This document shows, in pieces, positions 15,367 to 24,801 of a stretch of 64,000 nucleotides of DNA. The translations under genes were made by a program, and so were the position numbers. Location: contig CALUIS010000008.1 in NCBI GenBank assembly GCA_944320765.1, forward strand, positions 51,161 to 115,160. Direction: 5' to 3'. Below the pieces are notes generated by a model. The model made no database searches, was not told where the DNA came from, and saw only the letters and a list, made by a program, of their open reading frames with translations. How positions within the stretch are numbered: position 1 is the stretch's first letter; every line of letters begins with the position of its first letter. This stretch comes from an uncultured Paraprevotella sp. GTDB taxonomy: Bacteria; Bacteroidota; Bacteroidia; Bacteroidales; Bacteroidaceae.

Positions 15367-16737
15367 ATGAATAACTTGTATGAAGAGCGGTTGGGGACGG
15401 ACCGGATGTGGCCGTTGGTGTTCCGCATGGCCTTTCCGGCGGTGGCTGCCCAAGTCGTTAACTTGTTGTACAGTCTGGTGGACCGGGTTTATATCGGCCA
15501 TATCCCTGGAATCGGCACCGATGCGTTGGCCGGCATCGGCGTGACGGGTTCTGTCATCGTGCTGATTTCGGCTTTCTCGTCCATCGTGGGAGCGGGCGGT
15601 GCGCCGCTGGCCGCCATCGCCTTGGGGCAAGGCGACCGGGAACGTGCGGGCAAGTTCCTGGGCAGCGGTTTTGTCTTGCTCGTGTGCTTCACCGTGCTGA
15701 CTTCGGCGGTCACATACGCTTTCATGCGTCCGTTGCTGATGGCGGTCGGTGCCTCGGAGCATACGATAGGGTATGCGATGGAGTACCTGTCCGTGTATCT
15801 CTTGGGGACGCTGTTCGTGGAGCTGTCCGTGGGACTGAACACGTTCATCAGCACCCAGGGGCGTCCGGCCATAGCCATGTGGTCGGTGGTGATTGGGGCG
15901 GTGCTGAACATCGTGCTCGACCCTTTGTTCATTTTCACTTTCGGGATGGGCGTGCGGGGCGCGGCCTTGGCCACCATCCTGTCGCAGGCCTGCAGCGCGT
16001 GGTGGGTGTTGCGTTTCCTGACTTCCCGAAAGGCCACGTTGAGGCTGGAGCGGCGGTATGTCCGTTTCGACCGGCGGATTGTGCTTTCCACCCTGGCATT
16101 GGGCGTGTCGCCCTTTATCATGGCCAGCACGGAGAGTCTGGTCGGTTTTGTGCTGAACGGCAGCTTGAAAGCCTATGGCGACATTTATGTGAGCGCGTTG
16201 GCCATCATGCAGAGCGCGATGCTGGTGGTGAGCGTGCCGCTGGCCGGTTTTTCCCAAGGCTTCATCCCCATCGTGAGCTATAATTACGGGCATGGCGATG
16301 CCGGGCGGGTGAAGGAATGCTTCCGGATTGTGCTGAAGGTGATGTTTGCGTTCAATCTGGCGTTGGTCTTGTTCATGGTCTTGTGTCCTCATGTGGTGGC
16401 CGCGGCCTTCACGTCCGATGCCCGTCTGATAGCCGTGGTGGAGCGGGCCATGCCGATATTCCTGGCGGGTATGACCATCTTCGGCTTGCAGCGTGCCTGT
16501 CAGAACATGTTCGTGGCCTTGGGGCAGGCACGGGTGTCGGTGTTCATCGCTCTGCTCCGGAAAGTTTTTTTGCTGGTGCCGCTGGCCCTGCTGCTTCCCC
16601 GCTGGATGGGCGTGACGGGCGTGTTCGCGGCCGAAGGCATTTCCGATGCCACGGCGGCCGTGTGCTGCACGCTGATTTTCGCCTGGCAGTTCCCGAAAAT
16701 CCTGCGGAAGGCAGGGGATGGCGCACGGAACGGATAA
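15367..16737 (+). CDS. MATE family efflux transporter
   Basis: A 456-residue membrane protein with about 12 transmembrane segments in two related halves. The family pattern is clear: RMAFPAVAAQVVNLLYSLVDRVYIGHI at the start, TGSVIVLISAFSSIVGAGGAPLAAIALGQGD, and NTFISTQGRPAIAMWSVVIGAVLNIVLDPLFIFTFGMGVRGAALATILSQ. MATE pumps export cationic drugs or metabolites in exchange for sodium or protons. It starts 21 bases after the HpaII-like gene and may share its transcript. The substrate is unknown. Confidence 0.92.
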   Translation: MNNLYEERLGTDRMWPLVFRMAFPAVAAQVVNLLYSLVDRVYIGHIPGIGTDALAGIGVTGSVIVLISAFSSIVGAGGAPLAAIALGQGDRERAGKFLGSGFVLLVCFTVLTSAVTYAFMRPLLMAVGASEHTIGYAMEYLSVYLLGTLFVELSVGLNTFISTQGRPAIAMWSVVIGAVLNIVLDPLFIFTFGMGVRGAALATILSQACSAWWVLRFLTSRKATLRLERRYVRFDRRIVLSTLALGVSPFIMASTESLVGFVLNGSLKAYGDIYVSALAIMQSAMLVVSVPLAGFSQGFIPIVSYNYGHGDAGRVKECFRIVLKVMFAFNLALVLFMVLCPHVVAAAFTSDARLIAVVERAMPIFLAGMTIFGLQRACQNMFVALGQARVSVFIALLRKVFLLVPLALLLPRWMGVTGVFAAEGISDATAAVCCTLIFAWQFPKILRKAGDGARNG

Positions 16738-16834
16738 GAAAGTCGATAGAGTCCTATTCTAAGTCGTTTTTGTCCAATGAGAAAGGCGGAAAGTTCACTA
16801 TCTTTGTGTCTGCAAAGAAGAAAAACATACTGCT

Positions 16835-17990
16835 ATGATAAGGAATGTGGTGAGACGTTTTTTGTGTGCCATGATTTGCGGGGCCGGGCTGGGACGATTG
16901 CAGCGCGATATGGGACGAGAAGGGGAATGCTTATTTCGTGGGTACTCATTTCGCGGACGGATACAAGACTTATCTGTTCGACATGGCACCCGACGGGAAA
17001 AGCATCGACCGTGGGTCGGCCCGGCTGGTCAACGAAGGCAACGGCCGCGAGGCCAACAAGCTGATTAAGGTGGGCGGATGGTACTATTTGGTGTTCAGCG
17101 AGCATAAGCCGGGCATCGGGCGTTACGTCATGGCCAGGCGGTCGCGCAAGGTGACGGGGCCGTACAAGGAGGAGAAGCAGCTGGCGTTGCCCGGCGTGGA
17201 GGCCATGGAACCCAATCAGGGCGGCATCGTGGAAGGGCGCGATGGTCGTTGGTACTTCTTTACGCACCATGGCACGGGCGACTGGGGCGGACGGATTGCC
17301 AGTCTGCTGCCCGTCACTTGGATAGACGGCTGGCCCATCATCGGGCAGGTGCTTGACACGGGCATCGGGACGATGAAGTGGGGCGGCGACATGCCTTTCC
17401 TGGCCGACGAGCGGCTGGCCATCCGCCGGAGTGATGATTTTGACGAAGGCGTTCTGGGGCCGCAGTGGCAATGGAACCACCAGCCCCGTGCGGATTTTTT
17501 TTCGTTGGAGGAGCGTCCCGGATGGTTGCGCCTGAAGGCGTTCCGCCCCTTGGAGGCGGACCAGCTGATGAAGGCCGGCAACACGTTGACGCAACGCACT
17601 TTCAGGCAGACGGAGAATGAGGTGACCGTCAAGATGGACATTTCCGGCATGGCCGACGGGCAGAAAGCCGGGCTTTGCCATTTCTCCGGGCAGCATTCCG
17701 CGCTGGGAGTGGTGAAGGAGAAGGGGGACTGCCGGTTGGAATACCGCAAAAACGGGGAAGTGCGGCAGGGAGCGATGGTGAAGGCGAAGCATGTCTGGCT
17801 CCGGACCCGGTGGGGACTGGACGGCTTGTCGCATTATTCCTACAGCTTGGACGGAGACCGTTTCCTGCCTTTCGGCGAGCCTTACCAGATGGTGTGGGGG
17901 AACTACAAGGGAGACCGCGTGGGCATCTACTGCTTCAACGACAACGGTGAGGCCGGCCATGTGGACGTGGACTACTTGCATTACAGATAG
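16835..17990 (+). pseudogene. Decayed glycoside hydrolase family 43 gene (internal deletion with frameshift)
   Basis: An ATG at 16835 opens a signal peptide (MIRNVVRRFLCAMICGAG), but about 50 bases on the homology continues in another frame as GPGWDDCSAIWDEKGNAYFVG and stays open to 17990. The second frame contains the rest of a GH43 propeller (REANKLIKVGGWYYLVFSE with the likely acid glutamate) and the C-terminal GH43_C2 beta-sandwich from about DDFDEGVLGPQWQWN. The missing part, about 130 residues, normally carries the first propeller blade and the catalytic base aspartate. The gene is therefore inactive unless translation restarts at 16938, which would still lack the base. Intact relatives are arabinofuranosidases or xylosidases. 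A GH97 gene follows 38 bases later. Confidence 0.8.
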
Positions 17991-18028
17991 ACAAATTGCA
18001 TCTTAAAGACAGATTAAACAGAAAACTT

Positions 18029-19915
18029 ATGAAGGTATTAAGGAGGACCGGGATTTTGTTGCTGGCCGTATGGGCCTGCTCGTGTCAAAGTGCGGCAAAG
18101 TCGCTGGTTTCGCCCGACGGCGATTTGAGGCTGGCGATGGAACTGTCTGCCGAAGGCGGGCCGGTCTTTGCCATCCATTATAAGGGCGAGACCGTGGTGC
18201 CCGGAGTAAGGTTGGGATTGCGTACCGACCGTCAGGACTATGCCGGCAACCTGAAGCTGGAGGCCGTGTCGGAGGTGAAGGCCGTGACGGACGATTATGT
18301 GATGCCGGCGGGCAAGCGCAGCCATTGCGTGAACCATGCGTCGGAGCAGATCTATTCGTTCGGGAATCCCGATGGGGGGCGGATGGACGTGACCATTCGC
18401 GTTTATAATGATGGCGTGGCCGTCAAATACGGCATACCCGAGGCGGAGGACGGTGAGAACATCGTGGACGAACTCACCACCTACGAGATACCCGGGGAAG
18501 CCAGCCGATGGATGCAGGAGTATGTGTTGGGCTATGAGGGGTTCTATCCTCATTCCACCGACGGGAGGCTTCCCGGGAAACCCGGGGCGTCCGATTGGGG
18601 GTATCCCGGCCTGGTGGAACTGAAAGACTCAGTGTTCCTGCTGATGACGGAGGCCAACATCCGCCGGGGGCATAGCGGGTCTTATTTGAACAATACGGAA
18701 GACTGCGACCGTTACCGGGTGCGTCTTTTTGACGGGCGGTTGCCGGTGGCCGATGGATGGGAGTCGCCTTGGCGGGTACTGATTGTAGGGACGTTGGCGG
18801 ACGTGGTGGAGTCCACGCTCGTGACCGACGTGTCCGACCCTTCCCGGCTGGGAGACACCTCGTGGATACAGCCCGGATTGGTTTCTTGGATTTATTGGGC
18901 TTACAACCATGGCACGCGGGATTTCCAAAAGGTGAAGGAATACATCGACCTTGCGGCCGACATGGGATGGCCTTACAACCTGATAGATTGGGAATGGGAC
19001 CAGATGTCGAACGGCGGGGACTTGGAAGACGCCGTGGCCTATGCGCGGGAGAGGGGCGTGAAGCCTTTGTTGTGGTACAATTCGAGTACCGCGTGGCTGG
19101 GTCCTACGCCGTTGTATCGTCTGAACAAACCCGAAGACCGGGCGAAGGAGTTTGAATGGCTGAACCAGTTGGGCATCTGTGGCGTGAAGATTGACTTCTT
19201 CGCCGGCGACAGCGTGTCGTCCATGAACTATTACATCGACTTGCTGGAAGACGCGGCACGGCACAAGCTGTTGGTCAATTTCCACGGCGCGGCGGTTCCC
19301 CGGGGGTGGCAGCGCACTTATCCCCATCTGTTGTCCACGGAGGCCGTGTACGGTGCCGAGTGGTATAACAACAACGGCGTGCTGACCCATGCCGCTGCCG
19401 CCCACAATGCCACGCTTCCCTTTACGCGGAATGTGATAGGGCCGATGGACTACACGCCCGGCACGTTCTCCGACTCGCAGCATCCCCATGCCACGACTTA
19501 TGCCCACGAGCTGGCCTTGCCCGTGCTTTTTGAGTCGGCCCTGCAGTGTATGCCGGACCGTCCGGAGGTGTACGGCAGCCTGCCGGAGGCTGTCAGGGAA
19601 TTCCTGTCAGCCTTGCCTGCGGCTTGGGACGACACAAGGCTGTTGTCCGGTTATCCCGGAAGGGATGTGGTCTTGGCCCGCCGTAAAGGAAAGGTCTGGT
19701 ATGTGGCCGGCATCAACGGTACGGATGAGCGGCGGGGCTTGGAGGTGCCGTTGGAGCGTCTTCAGCTGGAGGGCGGACGCACTTTGACTTGGTTCAAGGA
19801 CGGGCCGGATGGCAAGAGCCTGGTGGCGGGACCAGAGGCGGCTTTGCCGGAAGGCACGGGAAGCTTGCGGGCGGACTGTCTGCCGCGCGGCGGTTTTGTG
19901 GCAATCATCCGTTGA
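18029..19915 (+). CDS. Glycoside hydrolase family 97 enzyme, retaining type (alpha-galactosidase-like)
   Basis: A 628-residue GH97 enzyme. The ATG at 18029 gives a lipoprotein-type signal peptide (RRTGILLLAVWACSC), so it is probably anchored in the periplasm or outer membrane. The N-terminal beta-sandwich (about 30-280) precedes a TIM barrel with PYNLIDWEWDQM and GVKIDFFAGDS. The aspartate of KIDFF is residue 389, at the nucleophile position of retaining GH97 enzymes, and Glu438 in LLSTEAVYG is the candidate acid/base. SusB-type inverting members use a glutamate instead, so a retaining alpha-galactosidase is more likely than an alpha-glucosidase. It follows the broken GH43 gene, suggesting a former arabinogalactan/pectin side-chain locus. 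Confidence 0.88.
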   Translation: MKVLRRTGILLLAVWACSCQSAAKSLVSPDGDLRLAMELSAEGGPVFAIHYKGETVVPGVRLGLRTDRQDYAGNLKLEAVSEVKAVTDDYVMPAGKRSHCVNHASEQIYSFGNPDGGRMDVTIRVYNDGVAVKYGIPEAEDGENIVDELTTYEIPGEASRWMQEYVLGYEGFYPHSTDGRLPGKPGASDWGYPGLVELKDSVFLLMTEANIRRGHSGSYLNNTEDCDRYRVRLFDGRLPVADGWESPWRVLIVGTLADVVESTLVTDVSDPSRLGDTSWIQPGLVSWIYWAYNHGTRDFQKVKEYIDLAADMGWPYNLIDWEWDQMSNGGDLEDAVAYARERGVKPLLWYNSSTAWLGPTPLYRLNKPEDRAKEFEWLNQLGICGVKIDFFAGDSVSSMNYYIDLLEDAARHKLLVNFHGAAVPRGWQRTYPHLLSTEAVYGAEWYNNNGVLTHAAAAHNATLPFTRNVIGPMDYTPGTFSDSQHPHATTYAHELALPVLFESALQCMPDRPEVYGSLPEAVREFLSALPAAWDDTRLLSGYPGRDVVLARRKGKVWYVAGINGTDERRGLEVPLERLQLEGGRTLTWFKDGPDGKSLVAGPEAALPEGTGSLRADCLPRGGFVAIIR

Positions 19916-19944
19916 AGGGCGGCGGGAAATCCCAAATTCCATTT

Positions 19945-20390
19945 TGTCAAAACGTCAAAACCGGCCTCGCGAGAATCGCGCGGGCGGGAGCAAGGGCGGG
20001 GACGGACGGAAATACGCGAATCTCGCCGGCCCGCAGGAATGCAGGATGAAAGCCGGAAGCCGGGTTGCCGCGACGCTTTGCCTCCCGCTGCGGGCCGCCG
20101 TGCGGACGGGTGCCGCCCCCGCGTCAGCCGGATGGGGAAAATGCCCGCAAAAGGACAAATGGATTTTGCACGCGAAAAGCCTCCAATTAGAAGGAAAAAG
20201 CCGCCCGAAGCCCCGTTTTTCCCCGCTTTCCACACGCCCGTGAATTTCTTTGCGGCAAGAAATCCGCGTCTTTGCGGCAAGAAGAAAATTTCTTTCAGCA
20301 AAGAATTTCCGTTTTTGCCGCACAAAAACGGGCAATGAGGCGGGGAAATGCTCCATGCGGACAGTTTTTCCGCCCGTTTTTTAACACTTC
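19945..20390 (+). repeat. Dispersed ~450-base element, copy A
   Basis: First of three related noncoding copies. It starts at TGTCAAAACGTCA (19945) and ends at CGTTTTTTAACACTTC (20390). Shared blocks in order are CGCGAGAATCGC, GGAAATACGCGA, GCCGCCCGAAGCCCC, the CTTTGCGGCAAGAA hairpin cluster (20244-20325), GGGGAAATGCTC and the terminal CGTTTTTTAACA. It fills most of the 604-base gap between GH97 and the convergent helicase gene; nothing else is seen in the remaining flanks. Confidence 0.82.
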
Positions 20391-20519
20391 AGGGCCTATT
20401 CCCGCCCTTTCATTCCTCCGTGCGGACGCGGGACGGGGTGGAAAGGCTGTCTTTTTGACAGGAAGTCCATAGGTTTGATGACATTTTGTAATTGCTAACC
20501 GGGAGGCTGCTCCTCGCCG

Positions 20520-23500
20520 CTAACGGAAAATCTGTCCGTCCTTCAGGAAGTCCAAAAAGTCCCGGTAGGCTTCGCACTGCCGGAGCAATTCCTCGTCGCC
20601 CACCATGAAGAACTGTTGGCGGGCCCGGGTGACGGCCACGTTGAGCTTGCGGTCGACGGCCTGCCCTTCGGTCATGGCCGGTTCGGACAGGACGGGCAGC
20701 TGGTCGGGGCGGCTCACGGTGGTGCTGAAGATGATGATGTCCCGTTGGCTGCCTTGGTAGCGTTCCACGGTGTCGATGGTGATGTCCCCGCCGCCGGGGA
20801 TGCCCGTCGCCGCGAGTGCTTTCCGTATCATGGCGATTTGTGCGCGGAAAGGCACGATGATGCCGATATGCTTTCCCGTTTCGGACAAGGGGAAGTCCGG
20901 ATGCAAGGCGGTTATTGTATGGATGATGCATGCCACGGTCTCTGCTTCCCGCCTGTTGCTTTTCAGGTGTGCGGCCCGTCTTTCCGCTTTTACGGCGACG
21001 AATCCCATGCGGGTGGAGGATATGAAGGTGGTCCAGGCGTCTTGGCGAGGTGCCGGGGGCAGGGCCTCCAGCTGGTGGCTCACGGGCACGATGTCCAGAC
21101 GGCCTCCATAGTATGCGTGGTTGACGAACGCGCTGATGTCCGGATGCATCCGTCCTTGCCGGTGGAGCATGGCCACGATGCCTTCCGTGCCTCGCGTCCG
21201 GCTCAGGCGGTGCAGGCGTTCGAAGAGGGAGTTGCGGCAGTCCGTGAGTCCGATGGCGTGCAGTTCCTCTTCGTCCACCCTGGACACGGACGGGGGCTGC
21301 ACGACTACCGCCGGCAGCTGCTTGTGGTCGCCGATGAGGATGAACTTCCCGATGGCGCAAGGATGCAGGGTGTAGTCTCCCCGGTTGACACGTGAGGTGG
21401 CGCAGAGCAGGGGCAGCAGCTGTGGCTCGAGCACTTGTGAGGCTTCGTCGACCAGGGCCACGTCGAAGACTTTCAGATTGAAAAGTTCCGTCTGTCCGCA
21501 CAGGCTGCTGATGGTGCCGGTGAAAACCCGGATCGGGGCCAAGGTCTCGTAGATGGCCCGGCGGGAGGCGGCCCGGGCGATGACATTCTTCATCAGCCGC
21601 GGCCTGTAGGCGGGAGCGCAGTTCAGTTCCTGGCCGATGCGGACGTATTCCGGCACGGGACGGAGGGTGGACAGCATCCCGCAAATCTCGTCCACGGCCC
21701 GGTTGGTGTAGGCCATGAGCAGGAGGGTCTTGGGCGGGTCGTCCGAGAGGAACTCTTCCACCATGGCCTTCAGGGCCACCGAGGTCTTGCCCGTACCCGG
21801 CGGCCCCACCAGCAGGAAGTAGTCCCGCGCTTGCTTGGCCTGCAGCACGATGCGGTCCGTCTCTTCGTTCCCGTGCCGGAGGTTGAGGCGGACGGTCGGG
21901 TCGGTTTCCGGCTCACGTTGCCCCAGGAGCAGCTCCTTCCGCCGCCGGGGGGCGGTGAGCAGGCCGAACAGGCCGGCGTAGGCCTGGTTGAAGGTGGCGT
22001 CCATGTAGCCGGGTTCGATGGCATAGTGTCGTTCCGTGTGGAACACGTCGGCGTGGCGTTGTTTGTAGGAGAGTTTCAGGGTGGCTTGGGTGGGGGAGAT
22101 GTTTTCCACCACGCAACGGAAGTATTGTTGGCTGGCGGGTGTGTCTGCCTCATGTTCGTGTTCGTAGAGCATGACCATGTCGCCTTCCCGGAAGTTGGGC
22201 AGGAAGTCCTCGCCGTAGTCCGGCATCTCCAGTTCCAGGCCGGTTACGGCACCTTCCCCGTCGCATACGGGATGCAGCCTCAGGCCCGTGAGGATGTTTC
22301 CTTCCTCTTGTTTGGCGGCGGTGCCGTCCCGCCAGGCCGCCGCGAACCCTCCGGACCGTCCTGCCGGCCCGTCTCCTGTCTTGGCCAGGAACTGCTCGCG
22401 CTCCATAAAGTTCAGGAAACGGTGGAAATATGCGGCTTCCGTCCCTTCCATGCGGTGGAGCGGGGTCAGGACTTCCAGTATCCGCGGGCGCAGGTATTGC
22501 TGGTAGAACCGGTCCTGCCGCCCCGTCACATTGATGCGTTCTTCGGTCAGCTCTTCCAGCACCTTCCGTGAGTCTCCGTCGCGGAGCCGGCGTTCCAGGT
22601 GGATGATGTCGTTCCGCAAGGCTATGGCGCGGCGGATGTCGTCCCGCGGCACGTCGATGGCGTACATCTGGGGATAGCGGGAATAGAAGAGGTAAGACCG
22701 CACCTCTTCGTAAGGAAGGTCCAGGTTGTAGTGCAGGATTTCCTTGTAGAGGGCCATCTGCAGCCGGTGTTCTTCCCTCGGGGCGCGGCGGGGATATTCT
22801 TCGGCCTTGCCGCTTTTGAGTTCTATCAGTTCGTGCGCGTCCTGTGTCAGCAGGTCCATGCGCCCCTGCAGGCCGAGGGCCTCGCAGAGGAAGGACGGTT
22901 CGAGCTGCACTTCCGTGGAGCGGATGTCGATGCGGGCCTCCCCGAAATGGGATTGCACGGTCTGGCGGATGTGGTGGAACTGTTTCCGGCATTGGTCGAA
23001 GAAGTCGCGGCCGATGTCCGTCAGGGTGGAGTAGGCCAGGGGGGAGGCGCGGAAGCTGTTTTGCATGGAGCGGAGGTAAAGCTCGTCTTCCGTGAGTCCG
23101 TCCGCATGTTCGTTGACGCAGTCGTCCAGGAATTGGTTGGCGGCGTTTCCCAGCTGGATGGCGGCGGAGCGTGCCGGAGGGGTGAACTTGTCCAGCAGGT
23201 GGGTGTAGGGGGAGTGGCCGTAGGGCCTGACGCAGGCGCAGAGGGCTGTGATGTCCATCAGGAAGTCCGGTTCCAGCACGAGCAGTTCCGGCTGCAAGGT
23301 GCAGGGGTATTCCACTGCCTCTTCCCCGCCGGTCCGGACAAGGCTGACCGACAGCAGGTTGAGGGTTGCCCCTTCGTAGAGTTGTTCCCTCAACCCGGCA
23401 AATAGGGTGTCATCGTCGGAAGCGTATTCCGCTTTGATGCGTTTACTGTCCGGCGTTTCCGCATCCTTGCCGTAGACGAAACGGTCATCCCACCGTTCCA

Positions 23501-23540
23501 CGGTCATGCGGACGCGTTTGATGGGGGATTCGTCACTCAT
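20520..23540 (-). CDS. Dna2-like helicase with a PD-(D/E)XK nuclease domain
   Basis: A 1006-residue fusion of nuclease and superfamily 1 helicase. The nuclease core is near residues 220-260: GLQGRMDLL with the metal aspartate, HELIELKSGK with the ExK pair, and EEHRLQMALYKEIL with the Q-Y motif. Only a CAC pair is seen before it and no cysteine cluster after it, so an iron-sulfur cluster is not supported. The helicase has Walker A GPPGTGKTS (about 580), LVDEASQ (about 696), GDHKQLPA, DTVERYQGSQRD (about 923) and NVAVTRARQQ (about 970). It probably processes DNA ends or replication intermediates. It overlaps the upstream transglycosylase gene by 8 bases. Confidence 0.88.
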   Translation of the reverse strand: MSDESPIKRVRMTVERWDDRFVYGKDAETPDSKRIKAEYASDDDTLFAGLREQLYEGATLNLLSVSLVRTGGEEAVEYPCTLQPELLVLEPDFLMDITALCACVRPYGHSPYTHLLDKFTPPARSAAIQLGNAANQFLDDCVNEHADGLTEDELYLRSMQNSFRASPLAYSTLTDIGRDFFDQCRKQFHHIRQTVQSHFGEARIDIRSTEVQLEPSFLCEALGLQGRMDLLTQDAHELIELKSGKAEEYPRRAPREEHRLQMALYKEILHYNLDLPYEEVRSYLFYSRYPQMYAIDVPRDDIRRAIALRNDIIHLERRLRDGDSRKVLEELTEERINVTGRQDRFYQQYLRPRILEVLTPLHRMEGTEAAYFHRFLNFMEREQFLAKTGDGPAGRSGGFAAAWRDGTAAKQEEGNILTGLRLHPVCDGEGAVTGLELEMPDYGEDFLPNFREGDMVMLYEHEHEADTPASQQYFRCVVENISPTQATLKLSYKQRHADVFHTERHYAIEPGYMDATFNQAYAGLFGLLTAPRRRKELLLGQREPETDPTVRLNLRHGNEETDRIVLQAKQARDYFLLVGPPGTGKTSVALKAMVEEFLSDDPPKTLLLMAYTNRAVDEICGMLSTLRPVPEYVRIGQELNCAPAYRPRLMKNVIARAASRRAIYETLAPIRVFTGTISSLCGQTELFNLKVFDVALVDEASQVLEPQLLPLLCATSRVNRGDYTLHPCAIGKFILIGDHKQLPAVVVQPPSVSRVDEEELHAIGLTDCRNSLFERLHRLSRTRGTEGIVAMLHRQGRMHPDISAFVNHAYYGGRLDIVPVSHQLEALPPAPRQDAWTTFISSTRMGFVAVKAERRAAHLKSNRREAETVACIIHTITALHPDFPLSETGKHIGIIVPFRAQIAMIRKALAATGIPGGGDITIDTVERYQGSQRDIIIFSTTVSRPDQLPVLSEPAMTEGQAVDRKLNVAVTRARQQFFMVGDEELLRQCEAYRDFLDFLKDGQIFR

Positions 23541-24801
23541 CAGCCTTGTCCTCCTCTTCCTTGTATTTGGCTTCCAGCTCTTCCGCGCTCAGCACCCTGC
23601 TCTTGAACCCTCCCCGCGAGTTGCGCCGCGAGGGGGACGGGGCGGTTCCGGCTGTCCCGCCGTGGACGGCTCCGCGGTAACGCCTCCACCGCTCCTGGAT
23701 GGAGTTCACATACGCGTAGGTCTCCTCTCCCCGCAGGTAGCCGTAGCGCACCACGGGGTCGTTGTAGTATTGGGGCTGGCCCAGCCGCAGGATGAACGGG
23801 GCCACGTCGTTCCACACCTTGGGGTTCTTGCCGTGCTTGCGGGCCAGCGCCATGGCGTCGCGCACGTGTCCCGTCCCGCCGTTGTAGGCGGCCAGGACAA
23901 AGCTGATGCGTTCCGCCCGTCCGGGGATGTCGCTGAATTTGCGTTCCAGCTCGCGGATGTAGCGGGCGGCCGCGCTGATGTTCTTTTCCGGATGGTGCAG
24001 CTGGCTGGCTGGCAACCCCAGGTGTGCGGCCGTCTCCGGCATGATTTGCATCAGGCCTCTGGCCCCCGCCCACGACACGGCCTGCGGGTCGAAGCCGGAT
24101 TCCTGGTAGCATTGGGCCGCCATGAGCCTCCAGTCCCATCCGATGGCCCGGCTGTGGCGGATGAAGCTGGCGTCGTAGGGAGAGATGATGCCTTTGGCCC
24201 GGTTCTGGAAGGGGGCGCGCACGCGCCGCCTCACCCCTCCCCCGGGGGCGAGCCTTTTCCGTTCGCGGTTTTGCAGGAAAGCCCTTGTTTCCGGCTTGTA
24301 CCATCCGTCCAACGCCTCGGCCAGGAAGGGGGAGTCGTTCCGCACCACCCAGCTCCGGCGGCATTTTCCCGTGCTGTCGGCACCGGACGACCAAACGCCG
24401 GAGAAGCGTAGGCTGGCATCTCGCATGAGGCTTTCCGGAATCTCCAGGGCGATAAGGTCTATCTCGCCTTGTTTTAGGCGGCGGAACAACTCGGCGGTGT
24501 CCCGTGCGGTCTCCATGCGGAGCCTGGCTCCGATGGTGCTGGCGAAGCTTTCGGCCATCTCGAACTGTAGCCCGAATCCCCGTCCCTTGTATTCATAATA
24601 AGTGTCCGGTCCGGAGAGGGTGGCGGCAATCAGCTCGCCGGCCTGCCGGATTTGGTCCAGGTCGTAGGCCGCAGGCTCGGTCTCTTCTTCCGGCGTGATG
24701 CCGAGGGGGGAGATTTTCTTCTCCTCCTTGCCATCGCACGCGCTGAGGAACAGTCCGCCGGTGAGGCATGCGAGCAGGAGGTGTCGTGCCGGACGGCTCA
24801 T
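23533..24801 (-). CDS. MltF-like membrane-bound lytic transglycosylase
   Basis: A 422-residue lipoprotein with signal peptide ending LFLSAC. Two domains follow: a solute-binding-protein-3-like domain (about 50-240, LIAATLSGPDTYYEYKGRGFGLQFEMAESFA) and an SLT lysozyme-like domain with the catalytic glutamate in AAQCYQESGFDPQAVSWAGARGLMQIMPETA. It cleaves peptidoglycan glycan strands to 1,6-anhydro ends in the periplasm. The C-terminal tail is lysine/glutamate-rich. It overlaps the uridine kinase gene by 4 bases and the helicase gene by 8, so the three form one operon. Confidence 0.9.
   Translation of the reverse strand: MSRPARHLLLACLTGGLFLSACDGKEEKKISPLGITPEEETEPAAYDLDQIRQAGELIAATLSGPDTYYEYKGRGFGLQFEMAESFASTIGARLRMETARDTAELFRRLKQGEIDLIALEIPESLMRDASLRFSGVWSSGADSTGKCRRSWVVRNDSPFLAEALDGWYKPETRAFLQNRERKRLAPGGGVRRRVRAPFQNRAKGIISPYDASFIRHSRAIGWDWRLMAAQCYQESGFDPQAVSWAGARGLMQIMPETAAHLGLPASQLHHPEKNISAAARYIRELERKFSDIPGRAERISFVLAAYNGGTGHVRDAMALARKHGKNPKVWNDVAPFILRLGQPQYYNDPVVRYGYLRGEETYAYVNSIQERWRRYRGAVHGGTAGTAPSPSRRNSRGGFKSRVLSAEELEAKYKEEEDKADE

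Noticed and set aside
20244..20325. CRISPR-like repeats in the CTTTGCGGCAAGAA clusters
   Set aside because: The words are palindromic and irregularly spaced, with no equal-length unique spacers.
20520..23540. Helicase-nuclease as part of a CRISPR or defence system (Cas4-like domain)
   Set aside because: It is in an operon with uridine kinase and a transglycosylase, lacks the cysteine cluster of Cas4, and no repeats or cas genes are nearby.
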